Counted from the stretch's first letter, positions 1 through 5,471 are shown. The stretch is DNA of 7,556 nt from Actinomycetota bacterium (GCA_013816725.1 JACDEA010000096.1:1-7556); one strand, 5' to 3'. Notes: generated from the sequence alone by a model not told the origin. Program-made: numbers and translations.

Positions 1-1
1 C

Positions 2-1090
2 GTGGTCATGCTGCAGTCGGGCGACGGCGAAACGGTGCGGCTGTGGCACCTCCTGATCGAGGAGTCCGAGCGGTACTTCGACAAGGTGTACGCCCGTCTC
101 AACGTGTTGCTCACGAAGGACGACATTGTCGGCGAGAGCTTCTACAACCCGATGCTGGCCGACATCGCCGGCGAGCTGGAAGGAAAGGGATTGGCCGTCG
201 TCGACGACGGCGCGCTCTGCGTGTTCCCACCGGGCTTCACGGGCCGCGACGACAAACCATTCCCGTTGATGGTGCGCAAGCGCGACGGGGGCTATGGCTA
301 CGACGCCACGGACCTCGCCGCGCTGCGTTACCGCGTCACCGAACTCACAGGCGACCGCATCGTCTACGTCGTCGATGCCCGCCAGTCGCAGCATTTCGCG
401 CTGCTGTTCGCCGCCGGCGAGATGGCGGGCTGGCTGAACGACGCGCACCGGGCCGAGCACGTGGCGTTCGGCTCGGTCTTGGGCGGCGACGGAAAGCCGC
501 TGAAGACCCGGGCCGGCGGCAGCGTCAAGCTCATCGAGCTTCTGGACGAGGCGGTGGTGCGAGCCGAGGCGGTCGTCAGCGAGAAGAACCCCGAGCTGGA
601 CGCGGCGACGCGGTCCGAAGTGGCGCGAATGGTCGGGATCGGCGCGGTGAAGTACGCCGACCTCTCGAACGACCGCGTCAAGGACTACGTCTTCGACTTC
701 GACCGCATGCTGGCGTTCGAGGGCAACACCGCGCCGTACCTCCAGTACGCGCACGCCCGGATCCGGTCGATCTTCCGCCGGGCCGAGATCGCAGACTTCG
801 CCGGTGCGACGGTGTCGATCGGCGAGCGCGAAGAACGCGACCTGGCTATCGCCCTCACTGGGTTCGAGGCCGCCGTCCGGGCCACGGCCGAGTCGTTGCA
901 GCCGCACAAGCTGGCGACATATCTGTTCGACCTGGCCCAGGTGTTCACCGCGTTCTACGAGGCGTGCCCGATCTTGCGGGCCGACGACGAAGCGACTCGC
1001 CAGTCCCGCCTCGCACTTGCCGACCTCACCGCCCGCACGCTGGCCCGCGGGCTCGACCTGCTCGGCATCGAAGTGCCCGAGCGGATGTAG
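2..1090 (+). CDS. argS: Arginyl-tRNA synthetase, C-terminal part (5' end outside window)
   Basis: Class I aminoacyl-tRNA synthetase that charges tRNA-Arg with arginine using ATP in the cytoplasm. The window holds 362 in-frame codons and a TAG stop. ArgRS is usually about 550-580 aa, so roughly the first 190 residues, with the HIGH motif, lie upstream, and the GTG at base 2 is only the first full codon, not a start. Seen in the fragment: the catalytic-domain signature YGYDATDLAALRYR (98-111), YVVDARQSQHF (122-132), and the ArgRS form of the KMSKS loop, GKPLKTRAGG (164-173). An all-helical DALR anticodon-binding domain fills about 240-362, with the conserved EGNTAPYLQYAHARIRS block and the usual C-terminal ending LDLLGIEVPERM. 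Only 9 bp separate its stop from that of the convergent response regulator, and no clear hairpin terminator is visible. A tRNA-Arg gene lies about 400 bp downstream. Identification is secure. Confidence 0.96.
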   Translation: MVMLQSGDGETVRLWHLLIEESERYFDKVYARLNVLLTKDDIVGESFYNPMLADIAGELEGKGLAVVDDGALCVFPPGFTGRDDKPFPLMVRKRDGGYGYDATDLAALRYRVTELTGDRIVYVVDARQSQHFALLFAAGEMAGWLNDAHRAEHVAFGSVLGGDGKPLKTRAGGSVKLIELLDEAVVRAEAVVSEKNPELDAATRSEVARMVGIGAVKYADLSNDRVKDYVFDFDRMLAFEGNTAPYLQYAHARIRSIFRRAEIADFAGATVSIGEREERDLAIALTGFEAAVRATAESLQPHKLATYLFDLAQVFTAFYEACPILRADDEATRQSRLALADLTARTLARGLDLLGIEVPERM

Positions 1091-1099
1091 CGCCCCTCT

Positions 1100-1474
1100 T
1101 TAGCGCGCCAGCAGCGCGGCGACGCGGTCGAGCAGTTCGAGCGGGTCGAAGGGTTTGGTGACGTAGTCGTCGACCCCGAGGTCGATACCGGCCTGCACGT
1201 CGGAGGCCTGCGCCTTGGCCGACAGCATGATGATGGGGATGGCCTCGGTGACGGCGTCGGCTCGGAGGGCGGCGGCCACGTCGAGCCCGTTCATCTTCGG
1301 CATCATCACGTCGAGGAGGATGAGGTCGGGCTGCTCCTCGCGGGCCATCGCCAGGCCCTCTTCGCCGTCGCCCGCAACCACCACGTCATAGCCCTCCATC
1401 TCGAAGTTCACTTGGAGCAGCTTCTGGATGACGGGGTCGTCGTCGACCACCAGCACGGTCGCCACAACACCCAT
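1100..1474 (-). CDS. Single-domain response regulator (CheY-like receiver)
   Basis: A stand-alone phosphoacceptor receiver domain of 124 aa with no output domain. Visible residues are the acidic pocket D11-D12-D13, phosphoacceptor D55 in LILLDVMMPKMNG, the switch serine S85 (IIMLSAK) and K107 in the conserved KPF tripeptide (VTKPFDPLELL). All catalytic positions of the family are present, so it should be phosphorylated by a histidine kinase, but none is encoded in the window and the partner is unknown. It may act by protein-protein contact in a phosphorelay or on motility or cell-cycle machinery; that is inference. Start choice: ATG at 1474 has no Shine-Dalgarno. The GTG at 1465 (codon 4) would give MATVLVVDDDP, a more typical receiver N-terminus, and has a TACGAT hexamer 7 nt upstream, so a leaderless start at 1465 (121 aa) is a good alternative. 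It is divergent from tRNA-Arg. Confidence 0.93.
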   Translation of the reverse strand: MGVVATVLVVDDDPVIQKLLQVNFEMEGYDVVVAGDGEEGLAMAREEQPDLILLDVMMPKMNGLDVAAALRADAVTEAIPIIMLSAKAQASDVQAGIDLGVDDYVTKPFDPLELLDRVAALLAR

Positions 1475-1478
1475 CGTA
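1473..1478 (-). promoter_or_regulatory. Putative -10 box of the response regulator (leaderless start at 1465)
   Basis: On the minus strand the hexamer TACGAT overlaps the ATG at 1474 and ends 7 nt before the GTG at 1465. If this is the -10 box, transcription would begin at or next to that GTG, which argues for the shorter protein. No convincing -35 hexamer is seen. Confidence 0.4.
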
Positions 1479-1480
1479 CG

Positions 1481-1486
1481 TAGAAT
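1481..1486 (+). promoter_or_regulatory. Putative -10 box of tRNA-Arg
   Basis: TAGAAT matches the TANNNT -10 consensus and ends 9 nt before the mature tRNA 5' end, giving a predicted start around 1492-1494 and a very short 5' leader for RNase P to remove. A clear -35 element is not visible; it would lie inside the first codons of the divergent response regulator gene, so the two promoters overlap. Confidence 0.5.
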
Positions 1487-1495
1487 GGCGGACCC

Positions 1496-1567
1496 GCCCT
1501 CGTAGCTCAGCGGATAGAGCGTCGGCCTCCGGAGCCGGATGCGCAGGTTCGAGTCCTGCCGAGGGCG
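1496..1567 (+). tRNA. tRNA-Arg (anticodon CCG)
   Basis: A complete cloverleaf can be folded by eye. The acceptor stem is GCCCTCG (1496-1502) with CGAGGGC (1560-1566). The D arm is GCTC/GAGC (1505-1508/1517-1520). The anticodon stem is TCGGC/GCCGG (1522-1526/1534-1538) with one U-G pair, and its 7-nt loop CTCCGGA carries anticodon CCG at 1529-1531. The variable loop has 4 nt. The T arm is GCAGG/CCTGC around the loop TTCGAGT (1548-1554). The discriminator is G1567 and the following bases are CAG, so CCA is not encoded and must be added after transcription. The A in the D loop (GGATA) is the position-20 adenine that ArgRS commonly uses as an identity element. It reads the CGG codon. No intron or unusual arm is present. 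Confidence 0.96.
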
Positions 1568-1571
1568 CAGT

Positions 1572-1622
1572 TGTGATGTCGCGAGACATCGGAGACAGAT
1601 GTCTCAAGACATCGTAGACATC
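1572..1622. repeat. AGACATC/GATGTCT repeat cluster, possible insertion-sequence end remnant
   Basis: Within 50 bp, starting 4 nt after the tRNA discriminator, AGACATC occurs at 1584-1590, 1607-1613 and 1616-1622, with a partial copy AGACA at 1593-1597. The reverse complement occurs as GATGTC at 1575-1580 and GATGTCT at 1598-1604. They form overlapping inverted repeats: GATGTC/GACATC with a 4-nt loop, GAGACATC (1583-1590) with GATGTCTC (1598-1605) around a 7-nt loop, and GATGTCT/AGACATC with a 2-nt loop. The block begins TGTGATGTC at 1572. From memory this resembles the repeat-rich ends of actinobacterial IS481-family elements, whose tips start with TGT, but no transposase gene is present and no second end was found. 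Alternatives are a multi-site operator or the tRNA 3' processing/termination region. Confidence 0.55.
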
Positions 1623-1651
1623 GACCTCATTCGCGGCCACGAGGAGCAGCA

Positions 1652-1666
1652 CCCATCACGGATGGG
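1652..1666 (-). terminator. Weak hairpin downstream of acyl-CoA ligase
   Basis: CCCATC (1652-1657) pairs with GATGGG (1661-1666) around a 3-nt loop, 5 bp past the ligase stop codon on the minus strand. There is no T-run after it, so it is only a possible termination or mRNA-end stabilising hairpin. Confidence 0.25.
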
Positions 1667-1671
1667 CGTGT

Positions 1672-3282
1672 TCAGGCAAGTCCGAGGATTTCTATCGACC
1701 GCTCGCGCATCTCAACCTTGCGGATCTTTCCTGTGACGGTCATGGGGAACTCGTTGGTGAGGTGCAGGTAACGCGGAACCTTGTATTGGGCGAGCTTGTC
1801 TCGACAGAACGCCCGCAGCGCGTCGATGGTCAGCTCCTCGGCGTCCGGACGGAGTCGTACCCACGCCATGAGTTCCTCCCCGTACTTGGGGTCCGGAACT
1901 CCGATTACCTGCGCCTCCTCGATGTCGGGATGCCCGTACAGGAACTCTTCGATCTCGCGTGGGTAGATGTTCTCGCCGCCGCGGATGACCATGTCCTTGA
2001 TGCGCCCGACGATGGCCACGTATCCGTCGTCGTCCATCGTGGCGAGGTCGCCCGTGTGCATCCAGCCGGCACCATCGATTGCCTCTGCGGTCTGCTCCGG
2101 TGCGTCCCAGTAGCCGAGCATCACCGAGTAGCCCCGGGTGCACAGCTCGCCGGGGGTTCCGGCCGGCGCTGGTAGCCCCGTTTCGACGTCGATGATCTGG
2201 ACCTCCACGTGGGGCATCGCCGTCCCGACCGTTGCCACTCGGCGCTCCAGGTCGTCCTCACGGCGGGTCATTGTTGAGACGGGAGAGGTCTCGGTCATCC
2301 CGTACATGATCGTGACCTCGTCCATGTTCATCTCGGTCACGACACGCTTCATCACCTCGACGGGGCACGGCGAGCCAGCCATGATCCCTGTCCGCAGCGA
2401 ACTGAGGTCGTAGGTACCGAAGGTCTCCAGCCCGAGCTCGGCAATGAACATCGTCGGCACGCCATAGAGGGACGTACAGCGCTCGTCCTGCACAGCTTTC
2501 AGGGTGGCGGCAGGATCGAACGCCGGGGCCGGGATCACGATCGTCGAGCCGTTGGACGTCGCGCCGATGTTGCCCATCACCATGCCGAAGCAGTGGTAAA
2601 AGGGCACGGGGACGCAGACCCGGTCGTGCTCGGTGTAGCCCAGCATCTGGCCGACGAAGTAGCCGTTGTTCAAGATGTTGTGGTGTGACAACGTGGCACC
2701 CTTCGGGAAGCCCGTCGTCCCCGACGTGTACTGGATGTTGATCGGGTCGTCGAAGCTGAGCGTCGCCTGCCGCGCGGCGAGCGCCTCGGTGTCGACGTCG
2801 GCCGATGCGAGCCTCTCCCACTCGGAACCTCCCAGTAAGATGACGTCCTCGAGGTCCGTGCACTCGTCTCGGACTTCGGCGACCATGCTGGCGTAATCGC
2901 TGGTCTTGAACGACGGCGCAAAGATGAGCAGGCGGATTCCCGCCTGCCTGAGCACGTACTGCAGCTCGTGAGTCCGGTACGCAGGGTTGATGTTGACGAG
3001 GATCGCGCCAACCTTCGCGGTGGCGTACTGCACGAACACCCACTCGGCGCAGTTCGGTGCCCAGATGCCGACTCGATCGCCCTTGGCGATGCCCCTCGCG
3101 AGCAGCCCGGTTGCGACCGAGTCGACCGCATCATCCAGCTGGCCGTAGGTCCAACGGCATCCAGTGGAAACGTCGACCAGTGCCTCGCGTTCCCGATGCT
3201 GTTCGACGGTACGAGAGAAGTCCTCCCCGATCGTTCGGCCCAGGAGAGGGATGTTGCCCACACCGCTCGCATAGCTCTTCAT
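1672..3282 (-). CDS. Fatty-acid/acyl-CoA ligase (AMP-binding synthetase, FadD-like)
   Basis: A 536-aa member of the ANL superfamily that activates a carboxylic acid with ATP to an acyl-adenylate and then transfers it to coenzyme A. The N-terminal adenylation domain covers about 25-430. Motifs are the P-loop YTSGTTGFPKG (185-195), the VPFYHCFG segment (226-233), YGMTETSP (327-334), and GWMHTGDL (406-413) with the D412 that binds the ribose. The hinge is GRIKDMVIRGGENIYP (426-441). The mobile C-terminal domain carries the catalytic lysine K519 in TVTGKIRK. Length and motifs fit medium/long-chain fatty acyl-CoA ligases of the short FadD type; the actual acid cannot be read from sequence. Start: ATG at 3282 is preceded by GGAGG 4 nt away. 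The longer open frame to 3558 lacks family similarity and should not be used. No signal peptide or membrane segment. It stands alone, with a 175-bp gap to the upstream toxin gene. Confidence 0.93.
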   Translation of the reverse strand: MKSYASGVGNIPLLGRTIGEDFSRTVEQHREREALVDVSTGCRWTYGQLDDAVDSVATGLLARGIAKGDRVGIWAPNCAEWVFVQYATAKVGAILVNINPAYRTHELQYVLRQAGIRLLIFAPSFKTSDYASMVAEVRDECTDLEDVILLGGSEWERLASADVDTEALAARQATLSFDDPINIQYTSGTTGFPKGATLSHHNILNNGYFVGQMLGYTEHDRVCVPVPFYHCFGMVMGNIGATSNGSTIVIPAPAFDPAATLKAVQDERCTSLYGVPTMFIAELGLETFGTYDLSSLRTGIMAGSPCPVEVMKRVVTEMNMDEVTIMYGMTETSPVSTMTRREDDLERRVATVGTAMPHVEVQIIDVETGLPAPAGTPGELCTRGYSVMLGYWDAPEQTAEAIDGAGWMHTGDLATMDDDGYVAIVGRIKDMVIRGGENIYPREIEEFLYGHPDIEEAQVIGVPDPKYGEELMAWVRLRPDAEELTIDALRAFCRDKLAQYKVPRYLHLTNEFPMTVTGKIRKVEMRERSIEILGLA

Positions 3283-3286
3283 CAGT

Positions 3287-3291
3287 CCTCC
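3287..3291 (-). promoter_or_regulatory. Shine-Dalgarno of acyl-CoA ligase (decides the start)
   Basis: GGAGG on the minus strand ends 4 nt before the ATG at 3282. It is the reason for rejecting the 92-codon N-terminal extension of the open frame. Confidence 0.75.
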
Positions 3292-3443
3292 ACGTCTTGT
3301 TCTCCCATCGACCGCCGCCGCGTCCGCTGCGCTGCCTGCTTCTGTTGGGACGCACCGAGCTGAGGAGCGCAGACCGAACTTGGCGCGGTGGGCGGGGGCA
3401 TATCGTGGCCTACGGTTGCACGCTTTACAGGCGGCACCGCGGC

Positions 3444-3455
3444 CATGCCGGCATG
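3444..3455. repeat. 12-bp perfect palindrome CATGCCGGCATG
   Basis: A 12-bp self-complementary sequence, centred at 3449.5, lies 2 bp beyond the toxin stop codon and about 160 bp upstream of the acyl-CoA ligase start. It could be a regulator binding site for the ligase or a small hairpin at the end of the toxin-antitoxin mRNA. A chance occurrence is possible in GC-rich DNA. Confidence 0.35.
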
Positions 3456-3457
3456 AG

Positions 3458-3751
3458 TCAGGGCTGCTTGAAAATGCCGAGCGGGCTAACTCGTCGCCAG
3501 ACGACGTGCACCTCGCCCTCAACCATGCTTTTCCCGTACTGGAACGTCGCGCGCCCATCGTCGGCCCACGTCATCTCGAATACGCCCACCGCCCCTTTGA
3601 TGCCCCTGACCCGCAAACCCTTCCGGAACCGCCCGCCAGTTCGCAGATCCTCGACGAACTCCGCGACGGCGGCGAGAAACGAGACCTGCTGAGCTGGCGT
3701 CAGCGAGTCGAAGTCCGCGCCGAAGCGAGCGACCCACGCGAACGTCGGCAT
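3458..3751 (-). CDS. Small RelE-like putative toxin of a toxin-antitoxin pair
   Basis: A 97-aa soluble protein with no signal peptide or membrane segment. The pattern fits a RelE/ParE-type fold: an N-terminal helical stretch (about 16-38), a basic strand region FRKGLRVRGIKG (42-53), VFEMTWADDGRATFQYG (57-73), and a C-terminal strand HVVWRRVSPLGIF (82-94) rich in Arg and His. RelE-family toxins cut mRNA at the ribosome and use scattered Arg/Lys/His residues; candidates here are R47, R49, R67, H82, R86 and R87. The gene follows the AbrB-like gene with 6 nt between stop and ATG and has no Shine-Dalgarno of its own, so translation is probably coupled. Antitoxin-first order, small size and tight coupling support the toxin call. 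The exact family and activity are inference; a non-toxic regulatory partner is the alternative. Confidence 0.66.
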   Translation of the reverse strand: MPTFAWVARFGADFDSLTPAQQVSFLAAVAEFVEDLRTGGRFRKGLRVRGIKGAVGVFEMTWADDGRATFQYGKSMVEGEVHVVWRRVSPLGIFKQP

Positions 3752-3757
3752 CGAGCG

Positions 3758-4063
3758 TCAGCGCTTGCGGCGGCGGGTCGTTGGCTTGGCGCGAGAGCGC
3801 AACGCGTCGAGGAACTCGTCGCCTGAATTGAAGGATTCCATCCGCCCGGCTTCGAGATCACCGTCGGCCGCTCGCTCGTCCCGCTGCGACTCCGGAGTCC
3901 AGAACCAGGCTTGCGTCGCGTCGATGACCTTCTGCGGGCGTAGAAGGATGCCCTCGTCGGTGATCTCGGCCTCGAGAAGGTCGCCCTCCTCGAGGCGCGC
4001 CGCAGCCCGGATCTCTTCGGGAAGGGTCAACTGACCCTTGGCTCGCAGCGTGGTCCGTGACAT
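3758..4063 (-). CDS. AbrB/MazE-family antitoxin-like DNA-binding protein
   Basis: 101 aa. Residues 3-47 form a typical SpoVT/AbrB swapped-hairpin domain: the start RTTLRAKGQLTLPEEIRAAA is the canonical beta-hairpin and LPxEIR segment, followed by LEEGDLLEAEITDEGILLRP. These domains dimerise and bind operator DNA, in antitoxins usually at their own promoter. The C-terminal half (48-101) is acidic in the middle (ERAADGDLEAGRMESFNSGDEFLDAL) and ends in a basic tail (TTRRRKR). In AbrB-type antitoxins this half usually wraps the toxin; here that is inference. The gene is the first of a two-gene operon, followed 6 nt later by the RelE-like gene. ATG at 4063 has no Shine-Dalgarno but has a -10-like TACGAT 6 nt upstream, suggesting a leaderless mRNA. 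The pair is probably autoregulated. Confidence 0.85.
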   Translation of the reverse strand: MSRTTLRAKGQLTLPEEIRAAARLEEGDLLEAEITDEGILLRPQKVIDATQAWFWTPESQRDERAADGDLEAGRMESFNSGDEFLDALRSRAKPTTRRRKR

Positions 4064-4069
4064 AGGAGA

Positions 4070-4075
4070 ATCGTA
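4070..4075 (-). promoter_or_regulatory. Putative -10 box of the toxin-antitoxin operon (leaderless)
   Basis: TACGAT on the minus strand is separated by 6 nt (TCTCCT) from the ATG at 4063, the spacing expected if transcription starts at the A of ATG. Upstream sequence shows no SD-like purine run in the right place and no clear -35 box. Confidence 0.5.
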
Positions 4076-4115
4076 CTGTAGGAAAGTCGCACCCCCGCCT
4101 TCCGCGTGCCAGCAA

Positions 4116-4166
4116 CGTTCCGCGCGGATATTTCCGTCGTATGGATAGACATATCCGCGCGGAACG
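4116..4166. repeat. Perfect 16-bp inverted repeat with 19-bp spacer
   Basis: The arms 4116-4131 and 4151-4166 are exact reverse complements: CGTTCCGCGCGGATAT and ATATCCGCGCGGAACG. Each arm contains the palindrome TCCGCGCGGA, centred at 4123.5 and 4158.5, so there are two copies of a dyad 35 bp apart. Inside the spacer GGATA recurs just before the right arm and forms a second small hairpin with TATCC. The element lies 45 bp past the cupredoxin stop and 53 bp upstream of the antitoxin start, both on the minus strand. No T-tract follows either arm, so it is not a classical terminator. It may be a paired operator for the toxin-antitoxin operon, a miniature transposable element or a recombinase site. 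No obvious target duplication flanks it. Confidence 0.8.
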
Positions 4167-4210
4167 GTCTGCCGCGGCGACGCGATCGGTGGCGGTCGCG
4201 GTGGGAGCGG

Positions 4211-4939
4211 CTAGCGGAGGGTGCGGAAGCGGTAGAGGAGGTAGGCGCCGCCGCCGACAGCGACGAGCGTCGAGAGCAGCACCACGATCGTGGTGCCGTT
4301 GCCGCCGCCCTTGCCGCTCTCATTGATGGCGAACTGGCCGAAGGTGCTGGTGGTCGATTCGAAGGTCGTCTGTTCGAAGAACGTCGACGTGGTGGTACCC
4401 AGGTCGATCGACGTGGACGTGGACGCGGTCAACACGGTCGGGCGCCGGGTCGTGTGGGTCGTCTTGCGGAGAGCGGCGCGCGTTGTCGTGACTCGTCGCG
4501 TCGTGGATGTGGGCCGGTCCGCCGTGGTCGGCGGGCTGCCCGCGATGGTTGATGTCGTCGTCGTCGACGTCGTGGACGTCGACGCCGTGACCGTGAGCGT
4601 GCCGGTCATCGGGTGCGTGTTCTTGTGGATCTCGCAATGGAACGTATAGGTGCCCGGCGCGAACACCGACGCCTTTCCGCCGAAACACTCGCCGTCGGCT
4701 TGCGCGTCAGCCGCCTTCAACGGACCCGAGTCGACACCGCCACTGTCGAAAGTAACGGTGTGCTGCTGTGCCCCGTCGTTGCACCAGAAGATGTTGTCGT
4801 CGGCACTGACCGTGGTGGTCGCCGGCGTGTAGGCGTACTCGGTGATCGACACGCCGAAGTCCGAACCCCCAGCGGCGGGTGGGACGACGAGTGCGGCGAC
4901 GGCGGCGACCATCACGGAGACGGCCAGCACCCAGCGCAC
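4211..4939 (-). CDS. Membrane-anchored cupredoxin with Thr/Ser-rich stalk
   Basis: 242 aa. A signal peptide (1-24, hydrophobic core VLAVSVMVAAVAALVV) is followed by a plastocyanin/azurin-like domain (about 27-118). A low-complexity Thr/Ser-rich stalk (about 119-207) leads to a Gly-rich hinge, a single membrane helix (about 217-236) and a short basic tail YRFRTLR, so the copper domain should sit outside the cell, tethered by its C-terminus. Type 1 copper ligands are visible: H60 in QQHTVTF, and C102, H105 and M111 in FHCEIHKNTHPMTG. C53 and C85 could form a disulfide. Known cupredoxins carry electrons between membrane or periplasmic redox partners or bind copper; the partner is not in the window. 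The start is GTG at 4939 without a Shine-Dalgarno, with TAGCCT 7 nt upstream. It is divergent from the RDD gene across 71 bp. Confidence 0.86.
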   Translation of the reverse strand: MRWVLAVSVMVAAVAALVVPPAAGGSDFGVSITEYAYTPATTTVSADDNIFWCNDGAQQHTVTFDSGGVDSGPLKAADAQADGECFGGKASVFAPGTYTFHCEIHKNTHPMTGTLTVTASTSTTSTTTTSTIAGSPPTTADRPTSTTRRVTTTRAALRKTTHTTRRPTVLTASTSTSIDLGTTTSTFFEQTTFESTTSTFGQFAINESGKGGGNGTTIVVLLSTLVAVGGGAYLLYRFRTLR

Positions 4940-4946
4940 GAAATCG

Positions 4947-4952
4947 AGGCTA
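4947..4952 (-). promoter_or_regulatory. Putative -10 box of the cupredoxin gene (leaderless)
   Basis: TAGCCT on the minus strand fits TANNNT and ends 7 nt before the GTG at 4939. There is no SD-like sequence between them, so this supports a leaderless transcript and the GTG start. Confidence 0.4.
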
Positions 4953-4999
4953 CCGAGCGCCCGCGGCGATGAGACGGACCCACCGCGGCGACGTCGGCT

Positions 5000-5006
5000 A
5001 GGAAGG
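5000..5006 (+). promoter_or_regulatory. Shine-Dalgarno of the RDD protein
   Basis: The purine run AGGAAGG ends 4 nt before the ATG at 5011 and supports that start. Confidence 0.65.
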
Positions 5007-5010
5007 GGCC

Positions 5011-5433
5011 ATGCCTCAACCCTCCGGCCCCCGTGCCAGCTTCGGGACGCGCTTCGTCGCCGCGCTGATCGACGGCTTCATCATCGTCGTGGTGACGACA
5101 GTGCTGCGCCTCGTGTTCAGCAACGCCCTGGCCCAGTTGCTCAACCTCGTCCTCGGCGTCGCCTACTTCACATACCTAGAGGGCAGCGCCTCGGGCCAGA
5201 CGATCGGCAAGCGGGTCATGAACATCCGCGTCGTCGACCTGGCCACGGGTATGCCGATCGGTCCCACCCGAGCGCTCATCCGCTACTTCGGGCGCTTCGT
5301 GTCGGCCGTCGTCATCGGCATCGGCTACTTCTGGATGCTCTGGGACGACGAGCGCCAGACCTGGCACGACAAGTTCGCCAACGCCGCGGTCGTCCCAACC
5401 GCGGACTTCCCCGTCGACGCCTGGCCCGGCTGA
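5011..5433 (+). CDS. RDD-family integral membrane protein
   Basis: 140 aa with three hydrophobic membrane segments (about 16-36, 40-57 and 93-111). The family's name-giving residues are visible: R14 and D21 in FGTRFVAALIDGFI, and the paired acids of WDDERQTWHDKFANAAVV (111-128). GQTIGKRVMNIRVVD (62-76) is the conserved loop before the third helix. RDD proteins are small membrane proteins of mostly unknown role; some have been linked to ion transport or stress tolerance, so a substrate should not be assigned here. The ATG at 5011 has a clear Shine-Dalgarno. It is divergent from the cupredoxin and followed 38 bp later, in the same direction, by the KimA-like transporter. That gene seems to have its own promoter, so a shared operon is uncertain. 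Confidence 0.9.
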   Translation: MPQPSGPRASFGTRFVAALIDGFIIVVVTTVLRLVFSNALAQLLNLVLGVAYFTYLEGSASGQTIGKRVMNIRVVDLATGMPIGPTRALIRYFGRFVSAVVIGIGYFWMLWDDERQTWHDKFANAAVVPTADFPVDAWPG

Positions 5434-5459
5434 GTTCGAAGTGACGCGGGGATGGTGCA

Positions 5460-5465
5460 TACGCT
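5460..5465 (+). promoter_or_regulatory. Putative -10 box of the KimA-like transporter (leaderless)
   Basis: TACGCT is followed by 6 nt (GAGCGC) and then the GTG at 5472, the spacing expected for a leaderless mRNA. The same frame has a TGA at 5442-5444 and no other start codon between, which also fixes the GTG as the first possible start. Confidence 0.5.
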
Positions 5466-5471
5466 GAGCGC

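Noticed and set aside
43..1161. 372-codon open frame on the plus strand over argS
   Set aside because: Arg/Pro-rich out-of-frame reading of argS; the argS frame has clear synthetase motifs.
1575..1622. CRISPR-like repeats
   Set aside because: The units are only 7 bp, occur in both orientations and have 2-14 bp between them, with no constant-length spacers.
1539..1736. Small plus-strand open frame running from within the tRNA through the repeat cluster
   Set aside because: It begins inside tRNA-Arg and ends inside the ligase gene; no Shine-Dalgarno and no recognisable protein.
2258..3043. 261-codon minus-strand frame inside the acyl-CoA ligase
   Set aside because: Out-of-frame shadow of the ligase with Arg/His-rich composition and no motif.
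3283..3558. 92-codon N-terminal extension of the acyl-CoA ligase
   Set aside because: It overlaps the toxin gene, looks non-conserved and basic, and the ATG at 3282 has its own GGAGG; the family normally begins there.
4116..4166. Rho-independent terminator of the cupredoxin gene
   Set aside because: The stem is strong, but the loop is 19 nt and no T-tract follows on either strand, so a classical intrinsic terminator is not supported.
5434..5471. c-di-AMP (ydaO) riboswitch ahead of the KimA-like gene
   Set aside because: The gap is only 38 bp, far too short for that riboswitch, and the promoter appears to abut the start codon.
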